NCBI GenBank assembly: GCA_015063225.1
Contig: SUSU01000002.1
Span: 40,203-104,202, forward strand
From: Thermoplasmata archaeon
Lineage (GTDB): Archaea > Thermoplasmatota > Thermoplasmata > Methanomassiliicoccales > Methanomethylophilaceae
DNA: 64,000 bases
Reading direction: 5' to 3'
Below, piece after piece: positions 1 to 8,101 of this stretch. Position numbers and translations under genes: made by a program. Each line of letters starts with the position of its first letter. Position 1 is the first letter of the stretch. The notes beneath the pieces were generated by a model. It made no database searches. It saw nothing but the letters and a program-made list of their open reading frames with translations, and was not told the DNA's origin.

Positions 1-586
1 CGCGGCGGTTCTCCGGGTAACCCACGGCGTCCAGGAGGTCGCCGAAGTACTGGAACATGCGCTCCTTCTCGGATCCGTCGGCGGGTTCGCACTTGGGGGG
101 AACGTGGCAGGCCTGGAACATCTCGTAGAGCACAACCCCTACCGAGTGGGACAGGTTCATGACGGGATACTCGTCTCCGGCGGGGATGGTGATGAGCAGG
201 TCGCAGCGGTTGAGCTCGGTCTGCAGGAGGCCGATGTCCTCCCTCCCGAACACGATGGCGATCTTCTCATCGTAGGCACGGGTCTGTTCGGCGAACTCCC
301 TCACGGGCACCGGGATGCGGGCGAAGTTCTTGTCTCCCTTGGTGATGGTGCCGGATGTGCCAGCAACAAGGAAACAGCCCTCGGTAGCCTCCTCCATGGA
401 GGTGCAGATGACGGCGTTCTCGAGAATCTCGCTCCCGTGTTTGGAGCGGTTGAGAGCGGTCTCGCCTATCTCGCAGGGATTGACGAGGTAGAGTTCCTTC
501 ACATCGAAATTGGCACAGCAACGGGCTATGGCCCCGACGTTCCCCTCGAACTTGGGCGCCACGACTACGACACGGATATCCGCCAT
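1..586 (-). CDS. trmJ: TrmJ-type tRNA 2'-O-methyltransferase (3' end outside window)
   Basis: SpoU/TrmJ-class SPOUT methyltransferase that uses SAM to methylate the 2'-hydroxyl of a tRNA nucleotide (position 32 in characterised TrmJ). The ATG at 584-586 opens 195 visible codons; the C-terminus runs off the left edge. Visible motifs: an N-terminal start MADIRVVVVAPKFEGNVGAI (1-20) with the NxG motif, VFGREDIGL at 112-120 (SPOUT motif 2) and MNLSHSVGVVLYE at 143-155 (motif 3, which forms the knot and SAM pocket). A TATA-like box on this strand (614-623) is about 30 bp upstream, so the message is probably leaderless. It is divergent from the CoA-biosynthesis gene. The family call is firm; the exact tRNA target is inferred. 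Confidence 0.9.
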   Translation of the reverse strand, partial: MADIRVVVVAPKFEGNVGAIARCCANFDVKELYLVNPCEIGETALNRSKHGSEILENAVICTSMEEATEGCFLVAGTSGTITKGDKNFARIPVPVREFAEQTRAYDEKIAIVFGREDIGLLQTELNRCDLLITIPAGDEYPVMNLSHSVGVVLYEMFQACHVPPKCEPADGSEKERMFQYFGDLLDAVGYPENRR

Positions 587-613
587 TGGAATCGGTGCGC
601 TATCTCGCAGGGT

Positions 614-648
614 GGTATAAAAGTGGTTCGTGCCGTTAGTTTTTATTA
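614..648. promoter_or_regulatory. Divergent archaeal promoter pair (trmJ / phosphopantothenate synthetase)
   Basis: The minus strand carries CTTTTATACC (614-623), about 28 bp from the trmJ ATG. The plus strand carries TTTTTATTA (640-648), about 22-30 bp before the GTG at 670. Both spacings fit TATA boxes of leaderless or near-leaderless archaeal transcripts. Assigned by position and composition only. Confidence 0.55.
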
Positions 649-669
649 CGCGCGCGCATAGTCACACGC

Positions 670-1413
670 GTGAACGTACCCGAGGACCACCCTCGTTATA
701 AATCCCTGATGACCAGGGAGCATCTTGCGGAAATGGTCAAGGAAGGCATGGTGGACCCCACCGGTCTCATCTCCCACGGGAGAGGGGAGGCCTTCGATTA
801 TCTGATGGGCGAGCAGACGATCCCGCCCGCGCGCGAGGCCGAGAGGGCCGCGGCGGCCTTCCTCCTGAAGGCGAAGAACCCCGTCGTCTGCATGAACGGG
901 AACTCCATCGCCCTGGATCCCAAGGGGATGATCGCCCTTGCCGAATCCGTCCCCGCCAAGATGGAGGTCAACATCTTCCACCGCACCGAGGAGAGGATGG
1001 AGAAGCTCATATCCTATATGGAGAGCCAGGGGGCCAAGGACGTCCTGGGGAGGAACCCCGATGCGAGGATCCCCGGACTCAACCACGCCCGTGCGCTGTG
1101 CATAAACGAGGGGGTCTTCACCAGCGATGTCATCGTCGTCCCCATCGAGGACGGCGACCGCGCGGAGGCCCTCGTGGGGATGGGTAAGGTCGTGATTTCG
1201 ATAGACCTGAACCCCCTTTCCCGCACCTCGAAGACCGCCACCGTACCCATCTCGGACGAGATCAGCCGTGCGCTCGCCAACATCCGCGAGTCCGTGGAGG
1301 AGCTCCGCGGGAACACGGCCGAGATCGAGAGGATCACATCATCGTACTCTGGCGAGAAGACCCGCCGGGACACCATAAACCACATCTGCGCCTGCCTCCA
1401 GGCGGGACTTTGA
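670..1413 (+). CDS. 4-phosphopantoate--beta-alanine ligase (archaeal phosphopantothenate synthetase)
   Basis: Archaeal CoA biosynthesis enzyme (COG1701) that ligates 4-phosphopantoate to beta-alanine with ATP, replacing bacterial PanC. The 247-residue length is usual. The N-terminal segment HPRYKSL...REHLAEM followed by ISHGRGEAFDYLMGE (about 36-50) is highly characteristic, as is the later VVPIEDGDRAEALVGMGK segment. The start is a GTG at 670, placed directly after a TATA box with no room for a ribosome-binding site, so a leaderless message is likely. The gene ends 13 bp before ahcY, which suggests co-transcription. The partner pantoate kinase is not in this window. Confidence 0.92.
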   Translation: MNVPEDHPRYKSLMTREHLAEMVKEGMVDPTGLISHGRGEAFDYLMGEQTIPPAREAERAAAAFLLKAKNPVVCMNGNSIALDPKGMIALAESVPAKMEVNIFHRTEERMEKLISYMESQGAKDVLGRNPDARIPGLNHARALCINEGVFTSDVIVVPIEDGDRAEALVGMGKVVISIDLNPLSRTSKTATVPISDEISRALANIRESVEELRGNTAEIERITSSYSGEKTRRDTINHICACLQAGL

Positions 1414-1426
1414 AAGGAGAATCACC

Positions 1427-2665
1427 ATGGACGAACTCACCAAGAAAGGGAGCCTGAGGCTCCACTGGGCATACGAGCACATGCCCGTGCTGCAGGAAGT
1501 CGACAAGAGGTTCAGGAAGGAGCAGCCCCTCGCCGGCCTGAAGATCGGAATGGCGCTGCACACAGAGGCCAAGACGGGGATGCTCGCCGTCACCCTCGCC
1601 AACGCCGGCGCAGAGATCCGCCTCGCCAGCTGTAATCCCCTCTCCACCGACGATTCCGTCGCCGCCGCCCTCCGCGAGGAGTTCGGCCTGAAGGTCTACG
1701 CCAAGAAGTTCGAGAGCGACGAGGAGTACTACGCGAACCTGAACGCGGTCCTGGATATGAAGCCAGACTTCGTCATCGACGACGGCGCGGACCTCATCAC
1801 CATGGCCCACACCACCAGGAGGGAGGTCCTTTCCAACATCAAGGGAGGCAACGAGGAGACCACCACCGGTATCGTCAGGCTGAAGGCGATGGCCGCCGAC
1901 AAGAAACTAGAGTTCCCCGTGATGGATGTCAACGATTCCAAGATGAAGTACCTCTTCGACAACCGCTACGGTACCGGACAGAGCGTCTTCGACGGGTGGA
2001 TGAACGCCACCAACCTCATCGTCGCCGGGAAACGCGTAGTTGTGGCGGGATACGGATGGTGCGGGAAGGGCGTCGCCATGAGGTCCAAGGGACTAGGCGC
2101 GCTGGTCACCGTCACCGAGGTCGATCCCGTGAAAGCGATCGAGGCCCGCATGGACGGGTTCGACGTCATGCCCATGTCCGAGGCCGTCAAGACCGCGGAC
2201 ATCGTCCTCACCGTGACCGGATGCAAGGACATCGTCACCAAGAAAGACTTCATGAATATGAAGGACGGATGCGTCCTCGGCAACGCCGGGCACTTCGACA
2301 ACGAGATCTCCAAGAAGGACCTGAACGAGCTCGCGGTCTCCAAGGAGCAGGTCAGGGATTTCATCGACTGCTACACCCTCAAGGACGGCAGGAAGTTCTA
2401 CCTCATCGGCGAGGGCAGGCTCATGAACCTCGCCGCCGGTCAGGGACACCCCGCCGAGATCATGGACACCAGCTTCTCCACCCAGGCGATGGCCATAGTG
2501 TACATGGTCGAGAACCACGACAGGCTGGCGAACGAGGTCATCCCCGTCCCCGACAAGATAGACAACGAGCTCGCCCGCATCAAGCTCGCCACCCTCGACA
2601 TAGAGATCGACACCCTGTCCGAGGAACAGTACAACTATATCCACAGCTGGCAGGAAGGCACCTGA
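1427..2665 (+). CDS. ahcY: Adenosylhomocysteinase / S-inosylhomocysteine hydrolase family
   Basis: NAD-dependent cytosolic hydrolase that removes the product of SAM-dependent methylation, yielding homocysteine. The 412 residues match short archaeal AhcY. Motifs: HTEAKT (45-50), DDGAD (118-122), EETTTG (143-148), the substrate and NAD segment DSKMKYLFDNRYGTGQS (170-186) and a Rossmann loop GYGWCGKG (208-215). In Methanocaldococcus the homologue prefers S-inosylhomocysteine made after deamination, so the true substrate here is open. The ATG is preceded by AAAGGAG about 7 bp upstream. It follows the CoA gene by 13 bp and precedes the GT4 gene by 9 bp. Confidence 0.93.
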   Translation: MDELTKKGSLRLHWAYEHMPVLQEVDKRFRKEQPLAGLKIGMALHTEAKTGMLAVTLANAGAEIRLASCNPLSTDDSVAAALREEFGLKVYAKKFESDEEYYANLNAVLDMKPDFVIDDGADLITMAHTTRREVLSNIKGGNEETTTGIVRLKAMAADKKLEFPVMDVNDSKMKYLFDNRYGTGQSVFDGWMNATNLIVAGKRVVVAGYGWCGKGVAMRSKGLGALVTVTEVDPVKAIEARMDGFDVMPMSEAVKTADIVLTVTGCKDIVTKKDFMNMKDGCVLGNAGHFDNEISKKDLNELAVSKEQVRDFIDCYTLKDGRKFYLIGEGRLMNLAAGQGHPAEIMDTSFSTQAMAIVYMVENHDRLANEVIPVPDKIDNELARIKLATLDIEIDTLSEEQYNYIHSWQEGT

Positions 2666-2674
2666 GGCGGTACC

Positions 2675-3823
2675 GTGCGCATCGCCATCATGACCGACAG
2701 CTTCTATCCCACCACCGACGGCGTAGCCGTCGCCGTCCGCGTGACGAAGGAGGCGCTGGAGGCCATGGGGCACGAGGTATTCGTCCTGGCGCCGGATCCC
2801 GGCAGGGAGGAGGACCGTCTCCCGGGCGTGCGCTACTTCCCGTCGGTGAAGTTCCGCAAGTATGAGGGCTATTACCTCCCCATACTCCCGTCAAACCAGA
2901 CGGAGATCATCGAGGAGATCAAGCCCGATGTGATCCACATCAGGGGCGTGGCGATAATGGCCCTGAAGGCGCTGTTCGCCAGCCACAACACCCATGTGCC
3001 GACCGTCCTCACCTATGACACCGTGGTGACCGAGGTCATCGGCATGTACTCCCCCGTCAAACTCCCCAAGGAGACGCTCGCCAGGCTCGCGACCGTCTAT
3101 CTGAGGAAGATGCTCAAGCGCCCCAACGCCATCGCCGTGCCCACCCCGAGCACCGGGAGGGAGCTGGAGGCCATGGGGGTGAAGCCGAGGATGCTCGAGG
3201 TCGTCCCCACGGGCATAGACACGGACCGTTTCCGGTTCTCTCAGGAAGGCCGCGACACGATAAGAGCCAGATACGGTCTGGACGGTTCCCGCGTGGTGCT
3301 CTTCGTGGGACGTCTTTCGTTCGAGAAGAACGTCGACCTGCTCATCCGCTCGCTTCCTCTTATGGAGCCGGACGTGAGACTGCTGATAGTCGGCGACGGT
3401 CCCGCGAGGGAGTCCCTGGAGAAGGCCGTCGACGATACGGGCGTCAGGGACAGGGTGACCTTCACGGGATACATACACGGGGACGAGCTGGTGTATCACT
3501 ATTCGGCCGCGGACGCTTTCGTGTCCCCGTCCGTGTTCGAGACGCAGGGTTTCACAGTCCAGGAAGCGATGTCCGCCGGCCTGGTGGCCGCATGCGGCAA
3601 CGGCCGCGCCTTCACGGATTTCATCCGCGACGGGGAGAACGGGTATCTGTTCGACCTCGACGAGAAGTCGTGCGCCGCAGCTGCGATGAACGCCCTGTCG
3701 GCGCCGAAGGAGGTCAGGGACGCGTCCATGGAGACCGCGCTCTCCTACGGGATACGCCCGTGCACGGAGAAACTGGTAGCACTTTACGAGAAGGTAATCG
3801 AGAGCAGGAGGCAGCAGGAATGA
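2675..3823 (+). CDS. GT4-family glycosyltransferase
   Basis: Retaining GT-B glycosyltransferase using an NDP-sugar donor, probably acting at the cytoplasmic face of the membrane. The 382 residues show an N-terminal acceptor domain beginning MRIAIMTDSFYPTTDGVA, a donor domain with VLFVGRLSFEKNVDLLI (208-224) and GDGPARE (240-246), and the E-x7-E pair E289/E297 in FETQGFTVQE. The start is GTG at 2675, 9 bp after ahcY. The stop overlaps the next gene as ATGA. Its operon also holds archaetidylinositol-phosphate synthase, so a glycolipid acceptor is a reasonable inference but is not shown by sequence. Confidence 0.88.
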   Translation: MRIAIMTDSFYPTTDGVAVAVRVTKEALEAMGHEVFVLAPDPGREEDRLPGVRYFPSVKFRKYEGYYLPILPSNQTEIIEEIKPDVIHIRGVAIMALKALFASHNTHVPTVLTYDTVVTEVIGMYSPVKLPKETLARLATVYLRKMLKRPNAIAVPTPSTGRELEAMGVKPRMLEVVPTGIDTDRFRFSQEGRDTIRARYGLDGSRVVLFVGRLSFEKNVDLLIRSLPLMEPDVRLLIVGDGPARESLEKAVDDTGVRDRVTFTGYIHGDELVYHYSAADAFVSPSVFETQGFTVQEAMSAGLVAACGNGRAFTDFIRDGENGYLFDLDEKSCAAAAMNALSAPKEVRDASMETALSYGIRPCTEKLVALYEKVIESRRQQE

Positions 3824-4929
3824 AGATAGTAGAGGTAAATCCGTTCTTCCATCCTTATGACGGAGGCATCGAGCGCAGGATCTACGACACCTCCAGGCTT
3901 TTCGCGGCCCAGGGGCACGACGTCACCGTCGTCACCGGAAGGCTCTCTCCCGACGACCCCGAAGAGGAGGTCATGGACGGTTTCCGCGTCATCCGTCTGA
4001 AATCCAGACTCATCAAGATCTACAATCCCCCGTTCATCTCCTCGAAGGATGTGCTCGGGACCCTCGATTCCATCAACGCCGACATCGTCGACTACCATTA
4101 CCGCTGGGCCCCCAGCTACAACAACGACCTCGCCGATTACGACGGTCCGAAGGTGTTCACATACCACAACATGTGGGGAGAGGGCGAGGGTGTCGTCGGT
4201 TCCATCTCCGAGAGGAACGACAACTCCTTCGCGAAGAAAGTGCTGAGATCCTTCGACCACGTGGTGGCCGTCTCGGATTTCGTCAAGAAGGACCTCCTGT
4301 CCCGCGGTTATTCCGACAGATATGTTACCTCCATCCCTCCCGGGCTGTCCGGGAAATGCGAGCCCGGCACCGGTTCCGGCGATTTCATCCTCTCTCTTGG
4401 GAGGCTTGTCCGCACCAAGGGCCTCGACTATCTCATCGAGGCGATGAAGGATGTCGATCACAAACTGGTGATCTGCGGGAAGGGCCCGGACGCGAAGCGC
4501 ATCATGAAGGCCATCGACCGTGCCGGTCTCGGGGACAGGGTGGAGATGAAGGGTTTCGTCTCCGACGAGGAGAAGGACCGCCTCATGGGGGAGTGCAGGT
4601 TCTTCGTCATGCCCTCCCTGCACGAATCCTTCGGCCTCGCGGCCGTGGAGCTCATGTCCCGCGGGAGGCCCCTCGTCTGCTCCGACGCGGACGGTCTCCC
4701 GGATACCGTCGGTGAGGCGGGGTACGTCGTTCCCAAAGGGGACCCGAAGGCGCTCGCGGAGGCCATGAACAGGATGTTCGAGGACCGCGAACTATGCGAA
4801 TCCAAGGCCGCCAAGGCCATCGAGACGGCCAAGATATGGGATTGGGACGTGCAGTTCCCGAAACTGGTGGACGTCTACGAGAAGACCGTCTCCGGTGAAT
4901 ACACTGAGGAGGATGCGTTCGATGAGTGA
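3820..4929 (+). CDS. GT4-family glycosyltransferase, second in operon
   Basis: A 369-residue GT-B glycosyltransferase starting at the ATG that overlaps the previous stop (ATGA, 3820-3823). The start MKIVEVNPFFHPYDGGIERR carries the usual glycine-rich acceptor loop. The donor site has LSLGRLVRTKGLDYLIEAM (191-209), CGKGPD (219-224) and the E-x7-E pair E269/E277 in ESFGLAAVE. It is similar in class to its upstream neighbour but not a close copy, so the two probably add successive sugars. It overlaps the sugar-kinase gene by 8 bp, showing translational coupling through the operon. Confidence 0.88.
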   Translation: MKIVEVNPFFHPYDGGIERRIYDTSRLFAAQGHDVTVVTGRLSPDDPEEEVMDGFRVIRLKSRLIKIYNPPFISSKDVLGTLDSINADIVDYHYRWAPSYNNDLADYDGPKVFTYHNMWGEGEGVVGSISERNDNSFAKKVLRSFDHVVAVSDFVKKDLLSRGYSDRYVTSIPPGLSGKCEPGTGSGDFILSLGRLVRTKGLDYLIEAMKDVDHKLVICGKGPDAKRIMKAIDRAGLGDRVEMKGFVSDEEKDRLMGECRFFVMPSLHESFGLAAVELMSRGRPLVCSDADGLPDTVGEAGYVVPKGDPKALAEAMNRMFEDRELCESKAAKAIETAKIWDWDVQFPKLVDVYEKTVSGEYTEEDAFDE

Positions 4930-5839
4930 GAAACCGTATCTCACGGTGTACGGGCACGTCACCGTGGATCAGATCGTCAGGGTGCAGAGGTTCCCGAACC
5001 TGAACGAGACCGTCGATGTCATGGATAAGAAGACAACGCTCGGGGGGACGGGATCCAACATAGCGATAGCCGCCGCCACCCTCGGGGTGCCCACCGCACT
5101 CGCCGCCTACGTCGGCCCCGACTTCCCGCAGAAGTTCAGGGACGCCATCTCCGGGAGCGGTGTCATCATGGACGATTTTATCACCGTCGACGATTTCGAG
5201 ACTTCGTCGTGCACCATAGTCAACACCGATGACATGGAGCAGAAGGTGGTATTCTATCAGGGTCCGCAGGGCTTCGGAAGCTCGATCGGAAGAGACCTCA
5301 CGGGATGTGCCAGGAAATCGGAGAAGGTGCATTTCTGCACAGGGGAGGCAGACTGGTACCTCGGTATGATGGACTCCCTCGCGGGAGGTCCGGAGGTCGC
5401 CGTCGACCCCGCGCAGGAGACATACCGCTTCTGGGACGCGGACAGGATCCGGAGGGCCGTCCCTAATTGTTCCGCCCTGTTCTGCAACGAGTTCGAGGCG
5501 AAGGTCATCGAGGAGCGCCTCGGTATCGCCTCGGTCACGGACATCGATCTCCCCCTGGTGGTGAAGACCGAGGGCTCCTCGGGTTCCGTCGCCCGCATCG
5601 GAGGGGAGGTCGTCAGGATCCCCTGCATCCCCGGAAGGGCCGTCACGGACCCCACCGGATGCGGCGACAGCATGAGGGCGGGGTTCTACGCCGGACAGTA
5701 CCGCGGATACTCCGTAAGGGATTCCCTGGTCATCGGTGCCTCCGTGGCGTCGTTCGTCATCGAGAAGACCGGTGCGATCACCAACCTCCCCGGCTGGGAG
5801 CAGGCGCTGGAGCGCGCTAAGCCCTATCTGGAGGCCTGA
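4922..5839 (+). CDS. PfkB/ribokinase-family carbohydrate kinase
   Basis: ATP-dependent sugar or nucleoside kinase of the ribokinase fold, 305 residues. The N-terminal GGTGSNIAIAAATLG (41-55) is the substrate-binding GG motif. The C-terminal DPTGCGDSMRAGF (243-255) is the anion-hole/catalytic signature with D249 as base; the usual GAGD is GCGD here. The start chosen is the ATG at 4922; the frame is open further upstream but that part overlaps the GT4 gene and lacks family similarity. The substrate cannot be read from sequence. Position between glycosyltransferases and a phospholipid synthase suggests supply of a phosphorylated sugar or polyol. Confidence 0.88.
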   Translation: MSEKPYLTVYGHVTVDQIVRVQRFPNLNETVDVMDKKTTLGGTGSNIAIAAATLGVPTALAAYVGPDFPQKFRDAISGSGVIMDDFITVDDFETSSCTIVNTDDMEQKVVFYQGPQGFGSSIGRDLTGCARKSEKVHFCTGEADWYLGMMDSLAGGPEVAVDPAQETYRFWDADRIRRAVPNCSALFCNEFEAKVIEERLGIASVTDIDLPLVVKTEGSSGSVARIGGEVVRIPCIPGRAVTDPTGCGDSMRAGFYAGQYRGYSVRDSLVIGASVASFVIEKTGAITNLPGWEQALERAKPYLEA

Positions 5840-5843
5840 GAGA

Positions 5844-6374
5844 CTGCCGCTGATCGCCATATCGGGGACCCCGGGGACCGGGAAGACATCGGTCTCCGCG
5901 GAACTGCGTTCCCGCGGCTATACCGTCATCGATGCCAACGAGCACCTCCGTTCCCGCGGGCTGCTGGGCGAGAAGGACGAGGCCCGCGATACCTACAACG
6001 TGGACATGGAGGCCTTCAACGACTCCCTCGAGGAGTACCGCCGTTCCCCCGAGACGGTGTTCATAGACTCCCATCTCTCCCATCAGTGCGACTGTTCCCG
6101 CATCATCGTCCTCCGCTGCCACCCCGACGTCCTCGCCGAGAGGCTGAGGGCCCGCGGGTACTCCGAGGCGAAGGTGAGGGAGAACGTTCAGGCCGAGATC
6201 CTCGACGTGATCCTGTGCGAGGCGACGGATTCGGACATACCCGTGAACGAGATCGACTGTACCGCAAAAGATGTCAAAAGGGTAGCCAACTTAATATTGG
6301 AGGCGCTCGATGGGGGTGTAAACTGCCCTCCGGGCAGCGTAGATTGGTCCCAGGGGATGGAAGAATGGTTCTAG
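5844..6374 (+). CDS. AK6/Fap7-type adenylate kinase, probable CTG start
   Basis: Small P-loop kinase of the AK6/Fap7 class (adenylate kinase-like NTPase linked to small-subunit maturation in eukaryotes and archaea). The P-loop GTPGTGKT is at residues 8-15 and the tail SVDWSQGMEEW is typical. The homologous N-terminus begins exactly at LPLIAISG, but no ATG, GTG or TTG exists in frame there. The CTG at 5844 lies 9 nt after a strong GGAGG (5830-5834), so I take CTG as the initiator (176 aa). The next usable upstream ATG (5736) would add 36 residues encoded inside pfkB. It ends in TAG, one of only two in the window, and overlaps the next gene by 10 bp. Confidence 0.82.
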   Translation: MPLIAISGTPGTGKTSVSAELRSRGYTVIDANEHLRSRGLLGEKDEARDTYNVDMEAFNDSLEEYRRSPETVFIDSHLSHQCDCSRIIVLRCHPDVLAERLRARGYSEAKVRENVQAEILDVILCEATDSDIPVNEIDCTAKDVKRVANLILEALDGGVNCPPGSVDWSQGMEEWF

Positions 6375-7042
6375 ACAAGCACCGCAAGGATGTCGATTTC
6401 CTGATCTCTCCCGTTGCGCGGAAATGCATCAACATCAATCCCAACACGATTTCCTGGTTGGGTCTGATAGTCGCGCTCCTCAGCGGCATCGTCCTCTACA
6501 TGAGCTGGGACGAGCACTGGATGCTCCTCCTCGGCGCCGCACTCGTCCTCCTATCCGGGTATTTCGATGCCCTCGACGGGAAGATTGCCAAGCTCGCCGG
6601 CACCTGCTCCAAGAAGGGCGATTTCCTGGACCACGTCTTCGACCGTTACGCCGACATGTTCATGATCGCCGCCATCGCCCTCAGCGGATGGTGCGACACA
6701 TTCATCGGACTGATGGCGGTCATGGGAGTGCTCCTCACTTCTTACATGGGCACCCAGGCGCAGGCCGTCGGCGCGAAGCGTCTCTACGACGGTCTCCTCG
6801 GACGTGCCGACAGGGTCGTGTTCTGTTTCGTAATTCCCATCCTTCAGTTCATCCTAATGGAGCTCGGCTACGGGTTCTTTGAGATCGGCGGCCACGAGTT
6901 CAACTGGATGGAGCTCATGATGGTCTACTTCGCCGTGGTCGGCAACGCCACCGCCGTGCAGAGGGTCATCATCACCTGGAAGAACCTCAACGAGGCCGAG
7001 GCCGAAGCGAAGGCGGAGCCGGAGAAGAAGGATCAGGACTGA
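6365..7042 (+). CDS. Archaetidylinositol-phosphate synthase (CDP-alcohol phosphatidyltransferase)
   Basis: Integral membrane enzyme joining CDP-archaeol and inositol-1-phosphate to make archaetidylinositol phosphate. The 225 residues include several hydrophobic spans and the full family signature in DALDGKIAK...GDFLDHVFD (D-x2-DG-x2-A ... G-x3-D-x3-D) with all four acidic positions present; one basic position is K instead of R. The ATG at 6365 lies inside the end of the kinase gene. The tail is hydrophilic and Glu/Lys-rich. It is last in the glycosyltransferase operon and converges on priL with a 10-bp overlap. AIP synthase is the best family match; phosphatidylglycerol-type alternatives are less likely in archaea. 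Confidence 0.82.
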   Translation: MVLDKHRKDVDFLISPVARKCININPNTISWLGLIVALLSGIVLYMSWDEHWMLLLGAALVLLSGYFDALDGKIAKLAGTCSKKGDFLDHVFDRYADMFMIAAIALSGWCDTFIGLMAVMGVLLTSYMGTQAQAVGAKRLYDGLLGRADRVVFCFVIPILQFILMELGYGFFEIGGHEFNWMELMMVYFAVVGNATAVQRVIITWKNLNEAEAEAKAEPEKKDQD

Positions 7043-8076
7043 TTCTGCGGGCCGTTCCCGCGGTTCCCTGATTTGATGCGGTAGTAGTTCAGCGGGTGCT
7101 TGATCTTCTCGCAGAGCTGGTCCGGTTCGTAGCAGATGCCGTTGGTCATCATGGTCGCGCACTCGGGTGGGGTGTAACCGTCCCCGCCGGTGAGCTCCCC
7201 GGTGATGTGCTTGATCTGATACTCCGACATGGACTCGTCGAAGTCGGGGGATGCCGCGAAGACCGCGATGATCTGGTCGTAGGTCATCCCCAGCGCGTGG
7301 AAGTACGACACGAGGGCGAAACGCGCGTTGTGAGAGAGGTTCTGCCCGCTCTGGGCCATGGAGATCATGGTCCTGATGCAGGGCGGCAGGAACTCGTCCT
7401 TGACCTCCTGTCCTCCGGTCGGGCTTAGGCGGTTCTTCATCTTCCCGAGTTCCTCGATCACGATCTCCGTTTCGGGCTCCACCAGGGCGCGCACTCCGTC
7501 GGGGATGGGGAGCGGGAGCTCCGATTCGAGGCGGCTGCGGTAGGCGTTCTGGAGGAGACGGATGAACTTGTCGTCCGTGAGGCGCACGTAGCCGTTCCTG
7601 ATGTCCATGTTGATGAGCTTCCACTCGGTGGCTTTCATCACGTAGGAGTAGCGGAGGTAGTCGGCGAAGTGCATGTTCATTATGCCTTTCTCTCCCTTCT
7701 TCGCGTTGATCTCCATCTCGCTGACGATGACGGGGATTGCCGATTTGACGTCGTTGAGGAGCGTGTTCATGTGCTCCGCCTCCGCGAGGGCGTAACGCCG
7801 GGTGAGGAGGCGGTCGTTCACGCAGGAGACGAGGATCCTGGCATAAGGGTAGGAGAGGACCTCGTTGAGACAGAGCCAGTCGGCATCGGAACCCACCAGC
7901 GGAACGGGTTCGATGGTGTGGTTGCGGATGGCGCCGAGCACCCTGTCGAGCCCTCTCTGGCGGGCGGGCTCGTAAAGACTGGAAGTGAGCATGGTCTCGA
8001 TGTCGGGGCCGTGCTCGGAAGCGTATTGCCCCGAACCCTTGAGGAATGGGAACATCGCCGCGGTTCTTCCGTCCAT
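7033..8076 (-). CDS. priL: DNA primase large subunit PriL
   Basis: Regulatory large subunit of the archaeal-eukaryotic primase, which binds PriS and helps start RNA primer synthesis. The 347 residues contain the four cysteines expected to hold the C-terminal 4Fe-4S cluster: C233 (PPCIRTM), C306 (PECATMM), C315 and C322 (GICYEPDQLCEKIKHP), followed by the conserved HPLNYY. The start is taken at the ATG 8074-8076 (MDGRTAAMF); a TTG two codons upstream is possible. The gene converges on archaetidylinositol-phosphate synthase. The small subunit is not in this window. Confidence 0.92.
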   Translation of the reverse strand: MDGRTAAMFPFLKGSGQYASEHGPDIETMLTSSLYEPARQRGLDRVLGAIRNHTIEPVPLVGSDADWLCLNEVLSYPYARILVSCVNDRLLTRRYALAEAEHMNTLLNDVKSAIPVIVSEMEINAKKGEKGIMNMHFADYLRYSYVMKATEWKLINMDIRNGYVRLTDDKFIRLLQNAYRSRLESELPLPIPDGVRALVEPETEIVIEELGKMKNRLSPTGGQEVKDEFLPPCIRTMISMAQSGQNLSHNARFALVSYFHALGMTYDQIIAVFAASPDFDESMSEYQIKHITGELTGGDGYTPPECATMMTNGICYEPDQLCEKIKHPLNYYRIKSGNRGNGPQNQS

Positions 8077-8101
8077 GGGCAACCATAGCCTCCGTCGTTT
8101 T

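Noticed and set aside
104..661. 185-codon plus-strand open frame at the left end
   Set aside because: It lies antisense to trmJ, whose motifs are clear on the minus strand; the frame is a by-product of GC-rich codon use.
6372..6402. TAG stop of the AK6 gene as another possible pyrrolysine codon
   Set aside because: Read-through would add only nine residues with no family similarity and the protein already ends in its usual C-terminal motif, so TAG is a normal stop here.
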